From Paralichthys olivaceus (Eukaryota; Chordata; Actinopteri; Pleuronectiformes; Paralichthyidae): a DNA stretch of 64,000 bases. How positions within the stretch are numbered: position 1 is the stretch's first letter; every line of letters begins with the position of its first letter. Both the position numbers and the translations under genes were made by a program. Below, in pieces: positions 32,801 through 47,800 of the stretch. The notes below the pieces were generated by a model. The model was not told where the DNA came from. It worked only from the letters and a program-made list of their open reading frames with translations, and made no database searches. The stretch is from NCBI RefSeq assembly GCF_024713975.1, contig NC_091103.1, positions 2,155,501 to 2,219,500 on the forward strand, written 5' to 3'.

Positions 32801-35800
32801 AATATCATTGCTGATGTTTTGTCCCTACTCTGATGTCTGCACTTAACGTTAACCCTCAGATAAGTAAGGAAAATAATATCCTAATTTTTATTTGATAATA
32901 TATATTTTGTCAATATAAATTTGGGGGGGTTACTATAGTTTATTGATCAATAATTGCTGAACATTTTACGCACATTTTAACAACAACGCCATAATAGCTA
33001 TGATAGTTTTGGTCACTATAATTGTGATATAAAATTCTAACACTGATTCTTCTCTACATATATGAAAAATAATTTGAAGATTCGAAGGTTCAAGAAATAA
33101 AAAAGAAGAGTGACGTCGTCTGGAGACAAAACATTCAAACAAATAGGTCACTTGTTAAGGTAATGAGGCTGTAAAACCTGTATGAAACTAAGCACAAGTA
33201 ATTAAGTCATCAATTAAAATAATTTCTGTTTTGAATTTTGCATCAGATAAGGATCAGGGTTTCTTTCTATTTCATAGCCCTGGTTAGCTGATCATGGTCA
33301 TCGTGTACTTCAGTGTAAAACATGGATTGGATAAAAACAGTATTGCTCATCAATGGAGATAAATCCCATATAAATATTGTGAAATTATCCGGGGGCGGGG
33401 TGTGATCCTGTGTTAAGTAACATCAAGGGTATTGTTTGAGGTCATCTAATTATTTAAAAGACATTTGACAGTGGAAAAGTACCTCCTAAAACAGCAGTGA
33501 CCGTAAATCCTTGCAACAGATAACACCTCATAATGTTCAATAACAAGAACTCCTGTCTGACCTTGTCAGGAGTCTTGCCAAACCTCAGAGGTAATTGTTA
33601 AGCCATAATTTGTGGAGCTTTTGTGTTGCACAAAATTTTTTGTGACACGTGGCAATCCATCTTCGTCAAGAACACGTTCATATAAATCTTTGGTAAAAAT
33701 GTCAGTTGGACACGTTTATGTGACAATGGCTGTGTCCCAATTCATGGTTCAGAGGCCACTTTGAAGACTGATTGTATCTGTTACGGCTAGTAGTGCACCC
33801 AGGCTGTCCCCTTTCAGTCACTTCAATGACGAGAAACGAAGGATTCAGTGGGTGGATCCTCGTGGAGCCGTCTTAGCCTCGGATTTATCTCTCGTTGGTG
33901 AGGAAGCTAACAACCTAGCTATGCTGGTAGCCAAGCTGCAGCAGGCACAGTGGCTCAAAGTTGGTAATGATGCAATGGTAAGCGCGAGACAAGCTGGCGA
34001 CCCAAATAGGAGACCAGACGGTTTATTTTGGTTCAGCCTTCACAGTCTACTTGAACTACGAATTTTATAGTTCTGAGTTCTTACGAGTCCTCTAAAGGAA
34101 GCAGTCCCTGAATGGTGACCGCTGATATGACATCTCCAATTGTTTATGTTTGTGAAGCTGGATAATTCAGACATTAGCCTGTTGTTGTTGTGAGATGGGT
34201 CCCAATGGAAAAATATACACCTGTTGGTTTGGGTAGGGCTGTGGAGGACATATTGAAACAGCTTGTATATTCTGTGCGTTAATAATATTTTTGAATCAAA
34301 TACTACAATTTTTTTTTTACCAGAAATTCCCAGAAATACATTCACGGGCCATTCGACCCTTTGTGGTTTACTGCCACGATATAGTTTAGTAATACAAGCA
34401 CCATGCCCATCTGTCTAACGGCACAGCCTTACAGTCACCTTAGTGACTGCATAGTCTAATATCTGGTTGACGTCAGCGGGCTGTATCAGCCTGTGTGATA
34501 GACCCCTGCTTTGCATTCTAACCTTTTCCTCCGTAGAGGTGGATGTAGATTTGTTTACTGCTCCCACAAAGGCTTCCAGTGTGTTTGCTTGGGACACATG
34601 GGCAGGTTATGTTTATATTGTTGTAATTTACATGATAGCGTATCTCGTTTTCGAGCTGCAGGATACGGTGAAAAGGTCTTTCAGTATGTCTGACCTATTT
34701 ATTACCTAGACTGTTTCCGATACTTTCTCCTGCCATCTTTTCATAATAAACCAAATGTTTATTTTATACTTCTCACAATAATGTAAACAATTTCTAACAT
34801 TCCTTCATTGGAGAGCTGTGTGCAGTGAGCCTGCTGTCACTATCTTTCTTTCTCTCACACAAACACATTGACCTGTACATTGTAGTGAGACTGGCCATCG
34901 GAAGCACTGGGAGAAATCCCGCTGCGATGGTGGGCTCTCACAACATCCAGTATTTACCATCTTTGGTAGACAAGCTCATCCTAACGCAGGTAGTTTCCCC
35001 TTAAGCTCTGCATGGTGTGCATGAGCATGCAGTTCTCAGCAGGCAGGCAGACTTTAACTTTAGACCTGACCTCATCTGCATGAGATTGGACTATGTGCAT
35101 GTTCACTGCATGTTCAAGGTCATGTTACTGAAGCCTCCATAGAGTCCATGACGTGTGCACATGGAAAGTATTTGTCTCATATTTGTTTAAATTTGTTCAA
35201 ACCACTAAAAGTGTAAAGATTAGTTGTCCTTTGGTGTGACCTCTGCAAAGAAACAACTGTAAACTTCCCATTTTGAACTTCTTTCTGTTTTGCTTTTCAC
35301 ATGATTGAAGAATTTGGGACAGTAATGCAAATGTAATGAACTGAAGCTGAATTTATAGGGTTTTTTTGCGAGCAACTGCCAAATGCATGAAAACCTTGCA
35401 AAGATTAAAGTGAATGTTCCCCATTTTTTGCTTAAAGACATTTTTTTTATTATGAAGTGAATCATATTCTGTCATTGTAGCCGTAGTAGTATTTTTTATA
35501 GTTAGCACATGTTGAACATAGCAGTGAAGCTTTCATCATTTTCATTCTTATCCTAGTTCCTGTAGTTTCAGTTGTCGTTAGTAGTCATTAATAACGTGAG
35601 CAAATCACTGGGTTTATTTTAACTAATACATATTGAATCAGGTCCATAGAACTCATAACTGTATTTCTCTTCTCTATTCATAAACATCCAAGTCAAATGG
35701 GACTTTTTCACTACTAGTAAGAGTTGAAGGAATCAGAGCTATTGTTAACTGCGAATTGAACAGTAACTACTGCAGTTAATGCAGCCCAGTGTCCACCCAC

Positions 35801-38800
35801 GGCATCACAGCATGACAATACACAGAGTGTTCTCCATAATCTAGAATCCTTTGTTTGCTTCCTCATTCGTCCATTTAATTGAAACAGCTTTGCTATTATC
35901 TGCCTGAGCTGGTTAGTCATCACGTTGACGTATAGCACAACACTTGACTCTAATTCACAAACTAGACATTCTCTTACTGTTTGTGTTCTCAGAGGCCACA
36001 CACTGTCACACGTTGCTGTGTAACAAGAAATTGAGTCAGCAGTGATTGTCACTGAACTTAATGAGTTTAAAAGTATCTTTATGGTAACTTGTAATGAATC
36101 TCAATAAGAACATTAAGTTTATGACTCTTTTCCACTTACAATTATTTTCATTCATTATTTAGAGCAAGACATGTCAGAACATTCTTCACAGATACCTGTT
36201 ACTGAACAGGGAACAATTGTCCGGAAGATTCAGGTGAGGTGTGGTGCAGAGGCAGGACATATTAATTGCGCTGCATTTTTTTGTTTACAGCACATAGACA
36301 CTGGCCTCAGCTCTCTTCTTCAAACACTCTCTTCTTTTGGTGTCTTCCACATGCAGGCACCGCTTTTTCATCCTGAGATATTGATATTATTTTTGTGTTA
36401 TTCAGTTTTGCGTCTGTCATGTGTTAGAAGCCTCATCAACACTCCCACCTGTGAAGGATCACCTGCTGTGTTCTCACATTGTCTCCGCAAAAACTCCAGA
36501 GGCTCTCACTTAGACATTTGCGTTTACACATTCCAGCCCCTACAGCAGAGAAACTCTGGAACACCTCTGGATCTCAGTGCATGTCTGAAAGCTGCTTTGG
36601 TCATGTGCAGGTCAAGGTTTTGTAGATTTCGCCTTCCACAGATGTGCAGCTCGACACAGTTCTGTGTCTGATCTCTGCAGGCAGCTCCTTTAACCTCATA
36701 TCTTGGTCTTTGCTCTCATCCATGTCAGCTGTGAGACCTCTATATAGACGGGTGTTGCATGTCTTTCCACTTCAGTGAAGGTGCAGAAACATTTCACCCC
36801 TTCTAATATGTTCTTTATCAGTTCTTTTTTTCTCTGGAATAATTCCCTCTCACCTTCTTCTTTGCAGTTATGTTAGCAATTTCCTCTCTCCTATTTACAC
36901 AAGTGTTTAATAAGCACATTCTCATCAGTCTTCATAAAGCTGAAGTTGAATTATGTCAGACGTGGGCTTTGTAGAGAAAGCTGAACTATAAGAAGTCATG
37001 CAAATCATCACAAATCCTGTTCTGGTCCTGTTGTCAGCAGCATGCCTAACTAAAAACCAAAACAATACAAAATCATCTGTAAATTGAATGATTCCATTAA
37101 ATGTATAGTTTAGGCAAAATTGCCTCTTTACTTTCTTGAGGTTGGATTAAAGATAACAAATCTTTAAATCATTCAATCAAATTTTATTTGTATAGGCCAT
37201 ATTCAAAAATCATGTTCCTCATATAATAAGTCTGATATTTGGTGTCTTTGTAATCAAGGTGATTGCAGCTCTGACTCTGTACTTTGTTCTAGAAGAACAG
37301 TACTATAAACTACTGAACATTACTTGTGTGCGTGCACGCTTGGCAGGTGTACATGTCTCTGCAAGTTGGGTAAGCTTCATGTTTACGCCATAAGGACTGT
37401 ATTGCCCTCTACAGGCTGGTGTCAAAACAGATGGTAACCACATGTAACTGACCTAAGCAAGGCAATCTCATCGACCTGCAGAGCTGGAGAGCCAAAGAGC
37501 CCCCAGCCACTGTTTTAGACCCAGGCATGTGCCACCAGTTGATTGTGATTTTTAAAGGAAACTTAAACTTGAAGAGCTTATATGTGACCTTCACTTGGGC
37601 ACACAGCCATGGATATCTGAGTGGAGAAATAGAGTGCTGCTTAAAGCTGTTCAATATTATGCCACCAGTGTATTTATTTGTCTATCATAGAGTGTTGAAA
37701 TTGTAATTTCTTTATCATTTAGTATGCCCGTTGATTAATCACATTAAAGTGTTTTCAGCCCTTTTGGAATTACCCGCACATCTCTACCAGTTCAGCAGAC
37801 AGCACAGTCTGTAGCTGCTACTGTAACTGGAAAACTCCATCAGTGTTTGATTTGGATGAAGAAACAAAAGAGCTGTATTTTTCACTGCAAGCTCTGCGCG
37901 CAACGTCCACCACGCAAACAATCAAAAAGTTACAGTATATTGTAGAACAGTGCAACACATGACAAGGAATAATTCAGCTTTGTGGGAAATAGATAGATAT
38001 GTGATGACTCATCGTTTGGCTGTGGTGGTTTTACTCTGAAACTGTAAACCTGACCCATCTCACTCATTAGTCAGCGCTGAGGTGTTGATGATTTTGAAAG
38101 CATTCAGACCAAACTAATGGTTCCTAGCTCATCTTAAATGGACTGTAGCCATTTTTTGGTCTGTTTAAAGCCATAAAAATGTAATACCTGAATACACGTG
38201 TAAGACTCACAGTTAAATTTAATAATATTTTTATCCATTTCATCTAAATTACAGAAAGAAAAGCTTTTTTAACCCGTGTGTTATTAGGGGAAAGGGGAAA
38301 AGTCAGATGCTGCTGATATTGATTCTGCGTTAAGTTGAAAACATTTAAACTGAATAGCGGAGCGGACCTCAAAGGAAAAGATACAGGATTATATCCAGTG
38401 TCCATTTTTGCTTTTGAGACTCTACGGAGAAACAAAGCACTGTGTGACATCACATGCAATTACACATGTTCTGTGAACAAAAGCTTTGCACCTCTGAATG
38501 AATTCTCTCTTCTGATCATCTCTCCTCTGTAGTCACTGATGTGGAATTGAAACGGCTGAAGGATGCCTTCAAGAGAACCAGCGGCCTCTCCTATTACATG
38601 ACTCAACAGTGCTTCTACAGGGAAGTGCTCGGCGATGGAGTTCCCCCTAAAGTTGCAGAGGTAAGCCACATTGATACTTACATTTAGATGAGCAGTCAGT
38701 ATGAAGGGATGATTCTCATGAGCTAATGAAATCTTTTGAAATTAGTCGATAAACAGCTGATCCTTAATACGATATAAGCCCAGAAAGGAGCAATGTTAGT

Positions 38801-41800
38801 GGAAGTGATTATCTCTTTAACTCAAGACAAACTGAAGGTTTTTAGTGGGTGTGTTGTGGGACATGGGGATCACCTGGATGGGAGTAGCCAGAGAATATAT
38901 TGCCAGTGTGACAATGGAGGCTACAGAACCCTCTGTGTCGTTCTCTTATAATTAAGCTGCAGTCATCCTCTGATAGTTTTACCCAGCACAAAGCTCTGCA
39001 TGGCACTCGAGCACTTGCAGGCCTCATTAACATGCATTTTCACTTTCTGTTGAAAGAGCATGATAGGGACAGGAATTAGAGAGCCAGGGATCGGTCTTGA
39101 GTGTAAACCAGTTGTCCCATAGGACCTTTTAAAATTAGTTAGTCACTGATATACACTGCTCAAAAAAATGAATGGAACACTTAAATCACACATCAGATCT
39201 TGATAAACAAATTATTCGAGTTGAAAATCTTTTCTGATGTACATTCTATCATCGCTTCACTCTGCACTGCCTCATTAAACTATGGTGAATATACAGCATA
39301 TAGTAACTTCTGTTCAACCAAAACAGTGTTAGAATCTAGAAACCCTGAGCTCATGGGGGCTGCAGACCGTGCACCAACCAGGGCTTCTTACAGCGCTCAG
39401 TCCTCCTGGACATAAATTTCCTTCAGAGTTCATCGACAAGGCCAGTGTTACTCATCCTGTCCTCCCCCAGAATCCTTAAACACTGTGCTCACTTCAGTGA
39501 ACATTAGAGCTCATCTTCTCTCGTCCTCCTCTCAGCATCTTTCTCCTTCTTCTCCTCCTTTGTCACCATGACAGCAGTCACCGCTGTGACATTGGTCCAG
39601 GTTTAAGGTGACTGCTGGATTCTATGGCTGCTGCACAGTCTGATATTTGAAAGAAAGCCTGATCACTTAACCAAGAAACAGACATTGTTTTTAATTAGCA
39701 GAAACCTCAGGAGCAAGTTACACATAGTTAGATCTATCATGTGTTGGAAAACATTAATTTGATTATTTGTTCATATGATGGTATACACAATAATTTGTAT
39801 TGGATGAAGATAGAATCAGTGTTTTTCAGGAGGGGCTCAGATTTGGCTGCAGTGTCATGATTTGTTATCTACACAGTTGGATTTACTGCTTCTCCTTTGT
39901 AGATTACAAAACGTCACACGGGGTCATTTTTCTTTTCCAATGATTTTGCAGTGCATCTCAGCACCACCTCATACTTTCAGTGAGACCCCCGCTTCAGAAC
40001 TGATCCCAAGTGTTCAGCGCTAATAACATATGTGAACACACGCCAATTCATCTTAAATGCTTCCTGAGATCCAGTCCCTTAGACCACATTTAGAGGTGGT
40101 CTGGGACACATGTGGCCTCATTCTTTTAGCTGCATGAACACAAATGTGTCCTGGGCCTCATATGAAAGACAGCTTACTCAGCTGATGTCTCTATTATTTA
40201 GTATTTTTACTCTGCAGAGAATTAAAGACTGTTGCTCTTCTTCGTGAACATTAGGGGTGTAATGGAACACAAACACCATGGTTCAGTACGTACCTTGATT
40301 TTGAGGTCACGCTTCGTAGAAACAAGGAACAGAAAACACAAAACATAATCATTTTTATTCATCCTTGGTTAACTATGACTGTCTTTCTTACCTCGTAATT
40401 TTTACAAAGTAAAATAACAAAATAAACACTCTTAAATAAATACCCATTAAGCATGTAAAATATTAACTGTACTTAAACTGCACCGTTATTGTTTTGTATG
40501 ATTATCATTATGAAGTATATGTATTTACATTTGTTTCATTCAAAATGATTTACTCGTCCACATTGTTTGCAGAGAGGGTTTGATGCCCTGCTGGCACTAA
40601 CAATGTCTCCACTGTGGAGAACACAGAGGTTTATAAAGGGCTGGTGTGACTTGCTGGCTGAAATGCGGATGAGAGGGAACTTCCTCCCTCACCCAAAACC
40701 ATACAGCGGTAGCTAAACAAAGATCCATCCTGCTCACTGTGCTCAACTCCAGCTACCGACAAACACACATCTTCAGTGGTTGTGAAATAAGTCTCTCCCA
40801 AGGACGTGGAGACACAACCAACTGCTCAAAATCCTTGCAGCAACAATTCAAACAAAGAGAACTAATTCCTTGCCATCCAAAACATTGAGTGCAGTTCAAG
40901 GGACATTTGTCTGAGAAGGGGAACAGGGAAAGAGAGGGCTTCCTCCACTGACCAGTCGTGTATAGAGAAAGGGCGTCTCTCAAGTGGACTTTCCTTTGTT
41001 TCACTGACTGAGGATAAACAGATTTGAAAACCTGCTTTACTCTGAGGAGATTCATTCGATAAAGATTGTACACGCAAGGATCACACATACTTCAAGTTAT
41101 ATTATAACAAGTTATTATAGTCTGTTAACTGTGTATTCAAACAGCAGAGTGTGAAGCAGTCGTCTGATTCTCACGCTGCCATGTGTTTTGTTGTGGTCTA
41201 GGTTATTTACACCTCGTTTGGAGGCTCGTCTAAAGGGCTGCACTTCAACAATCTGATCGTGGGTCTGGTGCTTCTGACCAGAGGACGCGATGAGGAGAAG
41301 GCCAAATGTAAGTTCTTATGATGAGTCTGTTTACGTATTGTCACCACCATATGTCAAATCTGTTGCTGTCTGAATGTTTCTGATCAACATCTTCTGTCTA
41401 AATATCCTCAAATAAGAATCTGACAAGAACAAAATATATATCATCCGGTGTCCAACTTACATTTACCCTTTTTTTCCATTGCACGTGCTCTTGTTTTTAC
41501 AAGAACAGAATCTTGTTAACAAATCACCAACACAGTTGTATAATGGAGTAGCATCAACCTTTTGCTTTTTAATACTATTCGTTTGACATCGTTTTTTTTA
41601 TCATGAGCGCCACCTGGAAAATCTCACACTATGTTTGGATGAGCCTGGCGCTGCTGGCCGTGGTCTGACCTAGTAATCAGGTTTAATTTCAGTGAAGCCA
41701 GAAATATGAATCTGTGACATTAATTCCCATTTATCTTTAAAAACAGAAGCAGCAGTGAAAGAGCCTGAGTTAGAGAAAATAGCCCATAAGTTAAAACATC

Positions 41801-44800
41801 TTTTATTCATTTTATTCAAATTTAAATACTTTAATGGACAATGAAGTGTAAAAAGTATAAACTGCTTTGTAGACCTGACGTGGAAGACGGACAGGAAATC
41901 AGGGTTATAGTGAACGATCTGGAGTCATGATCAGATATCATCAATTAATAATTAAATAAATATGATTATCTGTTCACGTGTGAGGAGGGACAGAGCGAGC
42001 GGACACGCATGCAGGCTCGCACACACAAACACTCGCACACACAGACACACACTCATGCAGACAGAAGTTTCCTCCCGCAGATTATGATGCAATGCTGTGT
42101 TTTAACTTCATTGTTTCCTCGTTTATCCAGGAACATAAATATGAATTCAGTAGGTTTTTATAAAGATCAGTTCTAAGTGAGAGTGATTAGAAAACATCAG
42201 AGGAGCAGAGACACTTGTTGACCTGCGGAGTAATGGGCCTCAGTGCAGTAAAGTTAAGATAAGATTGAACTTTATTGATCCACACACCGGGGAAATTCAG
42301 TTGTTACAGCTGCAGGCACGTCAGAATGAGGTGGACAAGAGAATGAAGAAATATAAAAAGGCAATAGTCATAAATAATTAAATAAAATAAAAAAATTCTG
42401 GGTATGCACATTGTATACATCTCTTCACTGTAGTGGTTTGTATGAAATGTTATAAGTAAAGTGGCACAGGATGATTGTACGAGCAAGTAAAATCTGTTTG
42501 GTGCAAAAGAAAAAAGGTGCAAAAAAAGTTATTTTCTGGTTCTTTGATTTATATCGATATCCAGTGATGTTTACATATCGCTCAGCCCTTACTGCAGGTA
42601 TATATGATTTTTTGTAAATTAGCGGTTGAGTTTAAAACTGCAGCTTCCTGCCAAACTTCCTTTTTTTTTTTCTTACTTTGTCCTTAAAAAAAAAAAAAGT
42701 CACAGTTATGTTTCATGTTAACGTTGAGTGGGAGCCCCACTTTGTGTCTGGTCAACTGATCTGCACAGCGCGAGTATAAAAGTGGCTGCCAATGTCCTGG
42801 AATGCAGAAGACTCTTGTTTTCTGCTTGTGTTCATGACACAGTTACACCTGCAGATTCCATGTGTGTTCTCACAACTTCACTTCAAGGTGCACGGTCGTT
42901 ACACCTGCTTTCCCCTGAAGCTAAAAAAAAATCTGATTTGTGTCAGAGAAAGTGTGGCCTGTCAGACAACTCTATTGTTTCAGAGACATGAATCAAAATG
43001 CTTTGCTGTTGCAGTTGAGAAGCAAACACTTCTCTGTTAATGCTGATTTTTTTTTTTTTGTTCCAAAATTGGATTAAAGCTGGTGAATGTTCTTGTGTTT
43101 GGCGAGAACGTAACTTTTAGCTTTCACTCTTAGAAGCACCTGCAATCAAAATGCCTCCTGGGAATCGAAGTTAACTTTTTATATATTTACATACTCAGTC
43201 ACTTTTCTGACGTTTTGTCACTGAACTAGATTTTTTCTCACACAGTTGCTCATCTTTTGTACAGATGAGTCAACCGGGAGTGAAAATACTCAAAACTGTC
43301 AATCATCCAACGTCGTCCTTGTACAAACAGGATGTGTGGTTTCAGAGACTTAGACACGCAAAATAACCACAACTTCCCAATTTCAACTCACAAGTCATTC
43401 TGTTTGTGTGACTCAGATCCAGATAAATTAGTTAATGTGGATTTCAACACGTTCCAAGGAATTTGAACCTTCACGGATGCAATAGCTATTTTATTGTGAA
43501 CAATGTCTATTGGATTAAATTTTCTTTCTTGTCCAAATTTGGATCTGACTGTTCATCTCCCTCTCTCATCGTCATTCTCATTCAGATGGTTTTGGTTGAT
43601 GTGTTGCAGACGGTCTAATCCATCATAGCTTCTATTGTCATAACTATTGCTATGTGCAAGTGGCCTGACTTCCTGTGATAAAGCTCATCTCTGACATTGT
43701 TTGTGTGTGTGTCTGTGTGTTTACAGACCTCTTCAGCCTGTTTGCCAGTGATCTGGGTGGATACGCCGCCAGAGAAGACATAGAGGCAGTTCTCCAGGTC
43801 CTGGATGGAGAAGTTCCCACCTCCCTCAAGAAATGCTTCAGTGAGGTTAGCAACACGCGCCGGAACACATGTTCTAGTCGGGATCTCTCTTGACTGATAA
43901 CAGGAATATCACCACATTCTCTTCTCCGGTTGTATCACTGAGTTAGTTCTTATCATTCTTATGATGTTTTATGTTTCATGCTCATAAAACAGTGTTGTTA
44001 GTAGTTGGAGCCAACTCAACTGAGATGATAACAAAGTTTGGTTTTACAGCAAGTTATTATACTGGTCATTAAAAGTCTTTCAAATGAATTAACTACAAAC
44101 TATGAAAAACAGTGTAGGGGAGTGAAAACCCAGCCCAGATTAGTCTCACACAGTTTGTAACATTAATATATTACATTATATGCACTGTATTGGTTTGTCA
44201 GTGTACATACTGTGTGTAATTCAGTGTAGTTTCAATCCCTTACAGGATTTGTTCACTCAGTCTACTGGCTCAGCCCCTGACATTTTACAATTCATGTTAA
44301 TGGGGTTTTGTTTGGAATGCATAAACTATTTACATTTCTTTTTTTAGGTACTTACATACAGCTCAATTATAACATAGTTTTTATTATCACTATGGTTATT
44401 GTACCAAGGCACACACAGATTACATAAAATATCCCTTGTCTATTTCATGATTTTATTGTTGACTGTTGTGATTGAACATATTTATCTTCAATATTAAATT
44501 CTCTTTGTTTAGGTCTTAAAAGGTGTCCTATATATACCCTTCTCTTAAAGTTTTAGAAATTAAACCCTGATAAGCTTCAGTGCTCCAGTACCTTCTTCCT
44601 CCATCCACATTAAATATTACTGTAGGTGGTCTGTCAGCGAGTAATTACAGGGCTGTCTCTGGACCAATGATTTTTAACACAGTGTGTAACAGTAGAGAAT
44701 TACAGTGGGGACTGAGGATTTACATCCATCATATTAACGTAACATCTAATGAGTTTTCCTATTCAAGCTGTTTTATGCAACAGCAAAAGATAAAGGTATT

Positions 44801-47800
44801 CATATTACACTGTTGAAAAGAAACAAGGGAAACAGTAAATCCTCATAATGATAAAAGGCCGAAAGCAAAGAAAGTGTTGCATCCAAACCTGATAATGAAA
44901 TGAGCAGCATGACAGGAACACAGAACAGAACACAGGCAGAAAAGACAGGGGATGATGACAGATGTAGACCAATCTAATGGTGTGATTTGTGTGTTGTGTC
45001 AGGGTGACAAGGTGAACTATGAGCGCTTCAGGAGCTGGTTGCTGCAGAATAAGGAGGCCTTCACTTTGTCCCGATGGCTTCTGTCCGGAGGAGTGTGTGT
45101 CACACTCACCGATGACAGCGACACACCCACCTTCTACCAGACTCTGGCTGGCGTCACACACTGTGAGTTCATCACCACGCAACTTCTGGCTTTTAATGTG
45201 AAATATTTCTGCAGGAAGTGTTGACATTTATTGACACCGATCAAAACAAACAGCAAAGCGGAAGTGAAAAGATTTCCTCATGAAACTTTAGCAGGATGCA
45301 GAATACATTGAAACAACTCAAAACATGAACTGCTCTGTTATTAGTCTATGCACATCGTATAACTGCATCAACCAGACAGCAACAAACCAAAGTATATCAG
45401 TATATGAGTCATTAACTCTCAATAAGCTGCTTTCAGACATGCATGGAATTGTTTAAAATTATGTGAGAATGCAGATGTCTAAGTTGGTTGCATGTCATTT
45501 GTCTTCAAACACATTAATAGACACCCGATTATCAATATTAGTTTTTATTTCAAATACCGATCGTGTTAATTTTATTCTTCCTTAACTGTAACGATAAGTG
45601 TATGAGTGACCAAGCAGTGGATGCTATTCACTGATTCTAGTTTAATTGACCTTTTAAATTTGTCGTTGTTCAATTCAAATGAATTCATGTTATATTACAT
45701 CACGTTAATCAGAAAGCATTTTGCCTTCATCTATTAAACTTTTTGTTAGTGAAAATACTGAATTTGATCTCACTATAGAGCTGGCAGCGAGCTGTCAGAG
45801 CTCTCTGTCCAACCAACACTCAATTTCTGTCGACTGCTGTCTCCGAGTTCTAAACAGTTCGGAAAATGACCATTCAGTTATTCTCGTGGGGAAACTACTG
45901 GAAATAATGAGGTAAAATGGCTCCTGTGGACCCTGGCTGCAGCTGCACAACCTTATTAAAGCTGTTCTGAAATCATTTTAACCTTGTATGGAACTCATTA
46001 GTGTTGCACAGTACACTAGTGCTGATACATTATAATTTGTTTGTGTGTGTAACAAGGAAAAAGAAAAAAACAGAGGTTGTTAGTGGTACCTATTAGCCTA
46101 GCAGTTAAAGTCTAAACCATAAACACAATTCCCCAGGTGGACCTTGCTTGTTGTATTCTCTCTCTAAGAGATGCGCCAAAATAATACACCGGGTCGGTGG
46201 GTCAGGTATCAGCCATGAAATAATCAGTACAATTCAAATGACTTCTTGTGGCAGTTTTATTATAAAGTTTAGTGTGGTCTTTATTATTTACATCCATTCA
46301 TTCACGACAGGTGGCGGATCGAGTGTTCAGTGCCACATCAGTATTACATTCATCATATGAAGGATTCCAGTCAGTGACACAAAGTGAGGTCTGAAGATTC
46401 TACGTGTAGGGAGGAGAGAGCACTGTTATCAGATCAGGATTTGGCATTGGCCGATATCCTGAGTTCAGGCGTTCATCTTCACATTTGTACGTGGGAAATT
46501 TGAATAAAAACATACATAGATAGAGTTCATCTTAAGTTGCAGGCCAAGTAAATTTAGCCAGGCTTTATTTTGCCAATTAAGGACAGAGGGCTGGAAAGAG
46601 CCTGTCTTGTCCAGAGAAACTGGACGCTGCCTGTTAATCTGCTCCCAGCTTATCCTCTTAAGTTTGTTTCTCTGTATGTTTGTGTGTGTGTGTGTGTTGG
46701 AGAGAGTGACTGACACACTCCTGGTCCATGATTCTTGCCAGAAGAGGAGCACCAAGGTTGACTCATGGAAGAGCTTATCACAGTGAATCCTCCATGCTCC
46801 AACTTGCCGACCTCTGACTCTTATCACAATATTATCAGTGTAGAAATCTGTGGGAATAAGAGCTTCTGCACAGGATAACAGTTTGTGATCGCGGCTACTG
46901 CAGGGACTTTACTATGACACATGCTGGCTGTGGCTACACCTCTCTAAGGATGTTCCCTGGATAATGGTATGGTATCTCTGCTGCCACTCGGAGAGAGTCG
47001 CACCTCTAGGTGGGTATCGGGTCAGCAGTGCACCTGAGCAGTAAATTAATGGAAGGATTTGTGGACGCTACTGTTCCTTAAATGTCAGTTACCTGGTGAC
47101 TGACATTCATGGTCACTTGTAGAAAAAGTCGTCGTTGGAATAGTTTGTTCGAGTTCCGACTCAAGTTCCTGTCATCTCCTTTCAACCTTTTAATTGAAAA
47201 TAACAGATACATGTGCTTTTGCTCTTTAGCACTGATGTGTGGATGATTGTTTGCTTGTTTTATGAGAGTTCTTACCTGCTTTTTTGCTGAGTTGGAAATG
47301 TTCGATTGAACTTTGAGAACTGAAGGTAGTCTCTTGTGCTCACTACCTGTTTTAGTCCATAATCCTCAATAATTTAGCAGTGTCATGCTATTCCCTCCCC
47401 ATGCAATATCCATATAGTCCCCTTCAGGTTGTAAATCATTAATTTTCACTTCCATGCTGCCTTTTAGTCAGTTTAAGTCGAAACATCAGAGCCAGGAAGC
47501 AGAGTTCAACCGAGGCAGTTAAAGGTGATTGAGTGCTTCCCAGTCAGGCAAAGGCCAACTGCGCTGACGTTCACCTCCGGACTCCAGAAAATCACAACCG
47601 AAACAAGAGGGGAAACATCTTAGACCGTCCATTCTTCAGGGTTCTGGTTCACCCGCAGTCGGCCACAACCAGCATCATCATCCCATCAAAAAAAAAAAAA
47701 CTGTGACAAAAACCTGCTCCAAGCAATTTCTCTGTGGGGATCTTCTGACTGTACAAACAAGTTTGCAGGAAGGTTGCTTTGTTCAGCTCCCAGTAAAAAC

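Larger units (their letters stand above)
29848..38532 (+). other. USP32 intron 1 (8.7 kb)
   Basis: Donor GTAAGC, acceptor CTGTAG. The first 700 bp continue the CpG-rich promoter region, with GCTAGC-type motifs. Inside are dispersed repeats (about 31131-31400 and 37168-37240), a Tc1/mariner fragment (about 36535-36800) and a set of open segments with splice-like borders (30830-36233) described separately. The rest is AT-rich without recognisable content. Confidence 0.6.

Noticed and set aside
33726..33800. Possible DNA-transposon end starting TGGCTGTGTCCCAATTCATG
   Set aside because: The string resembles ends of some fish DNA elements, but no opposite end or target duplication could be paired.
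44805..45227. 140-codon minus-strand open frame
   Set aside because: It lies opposite USP32 exon 5 and its flank, with no family match or splice logic.
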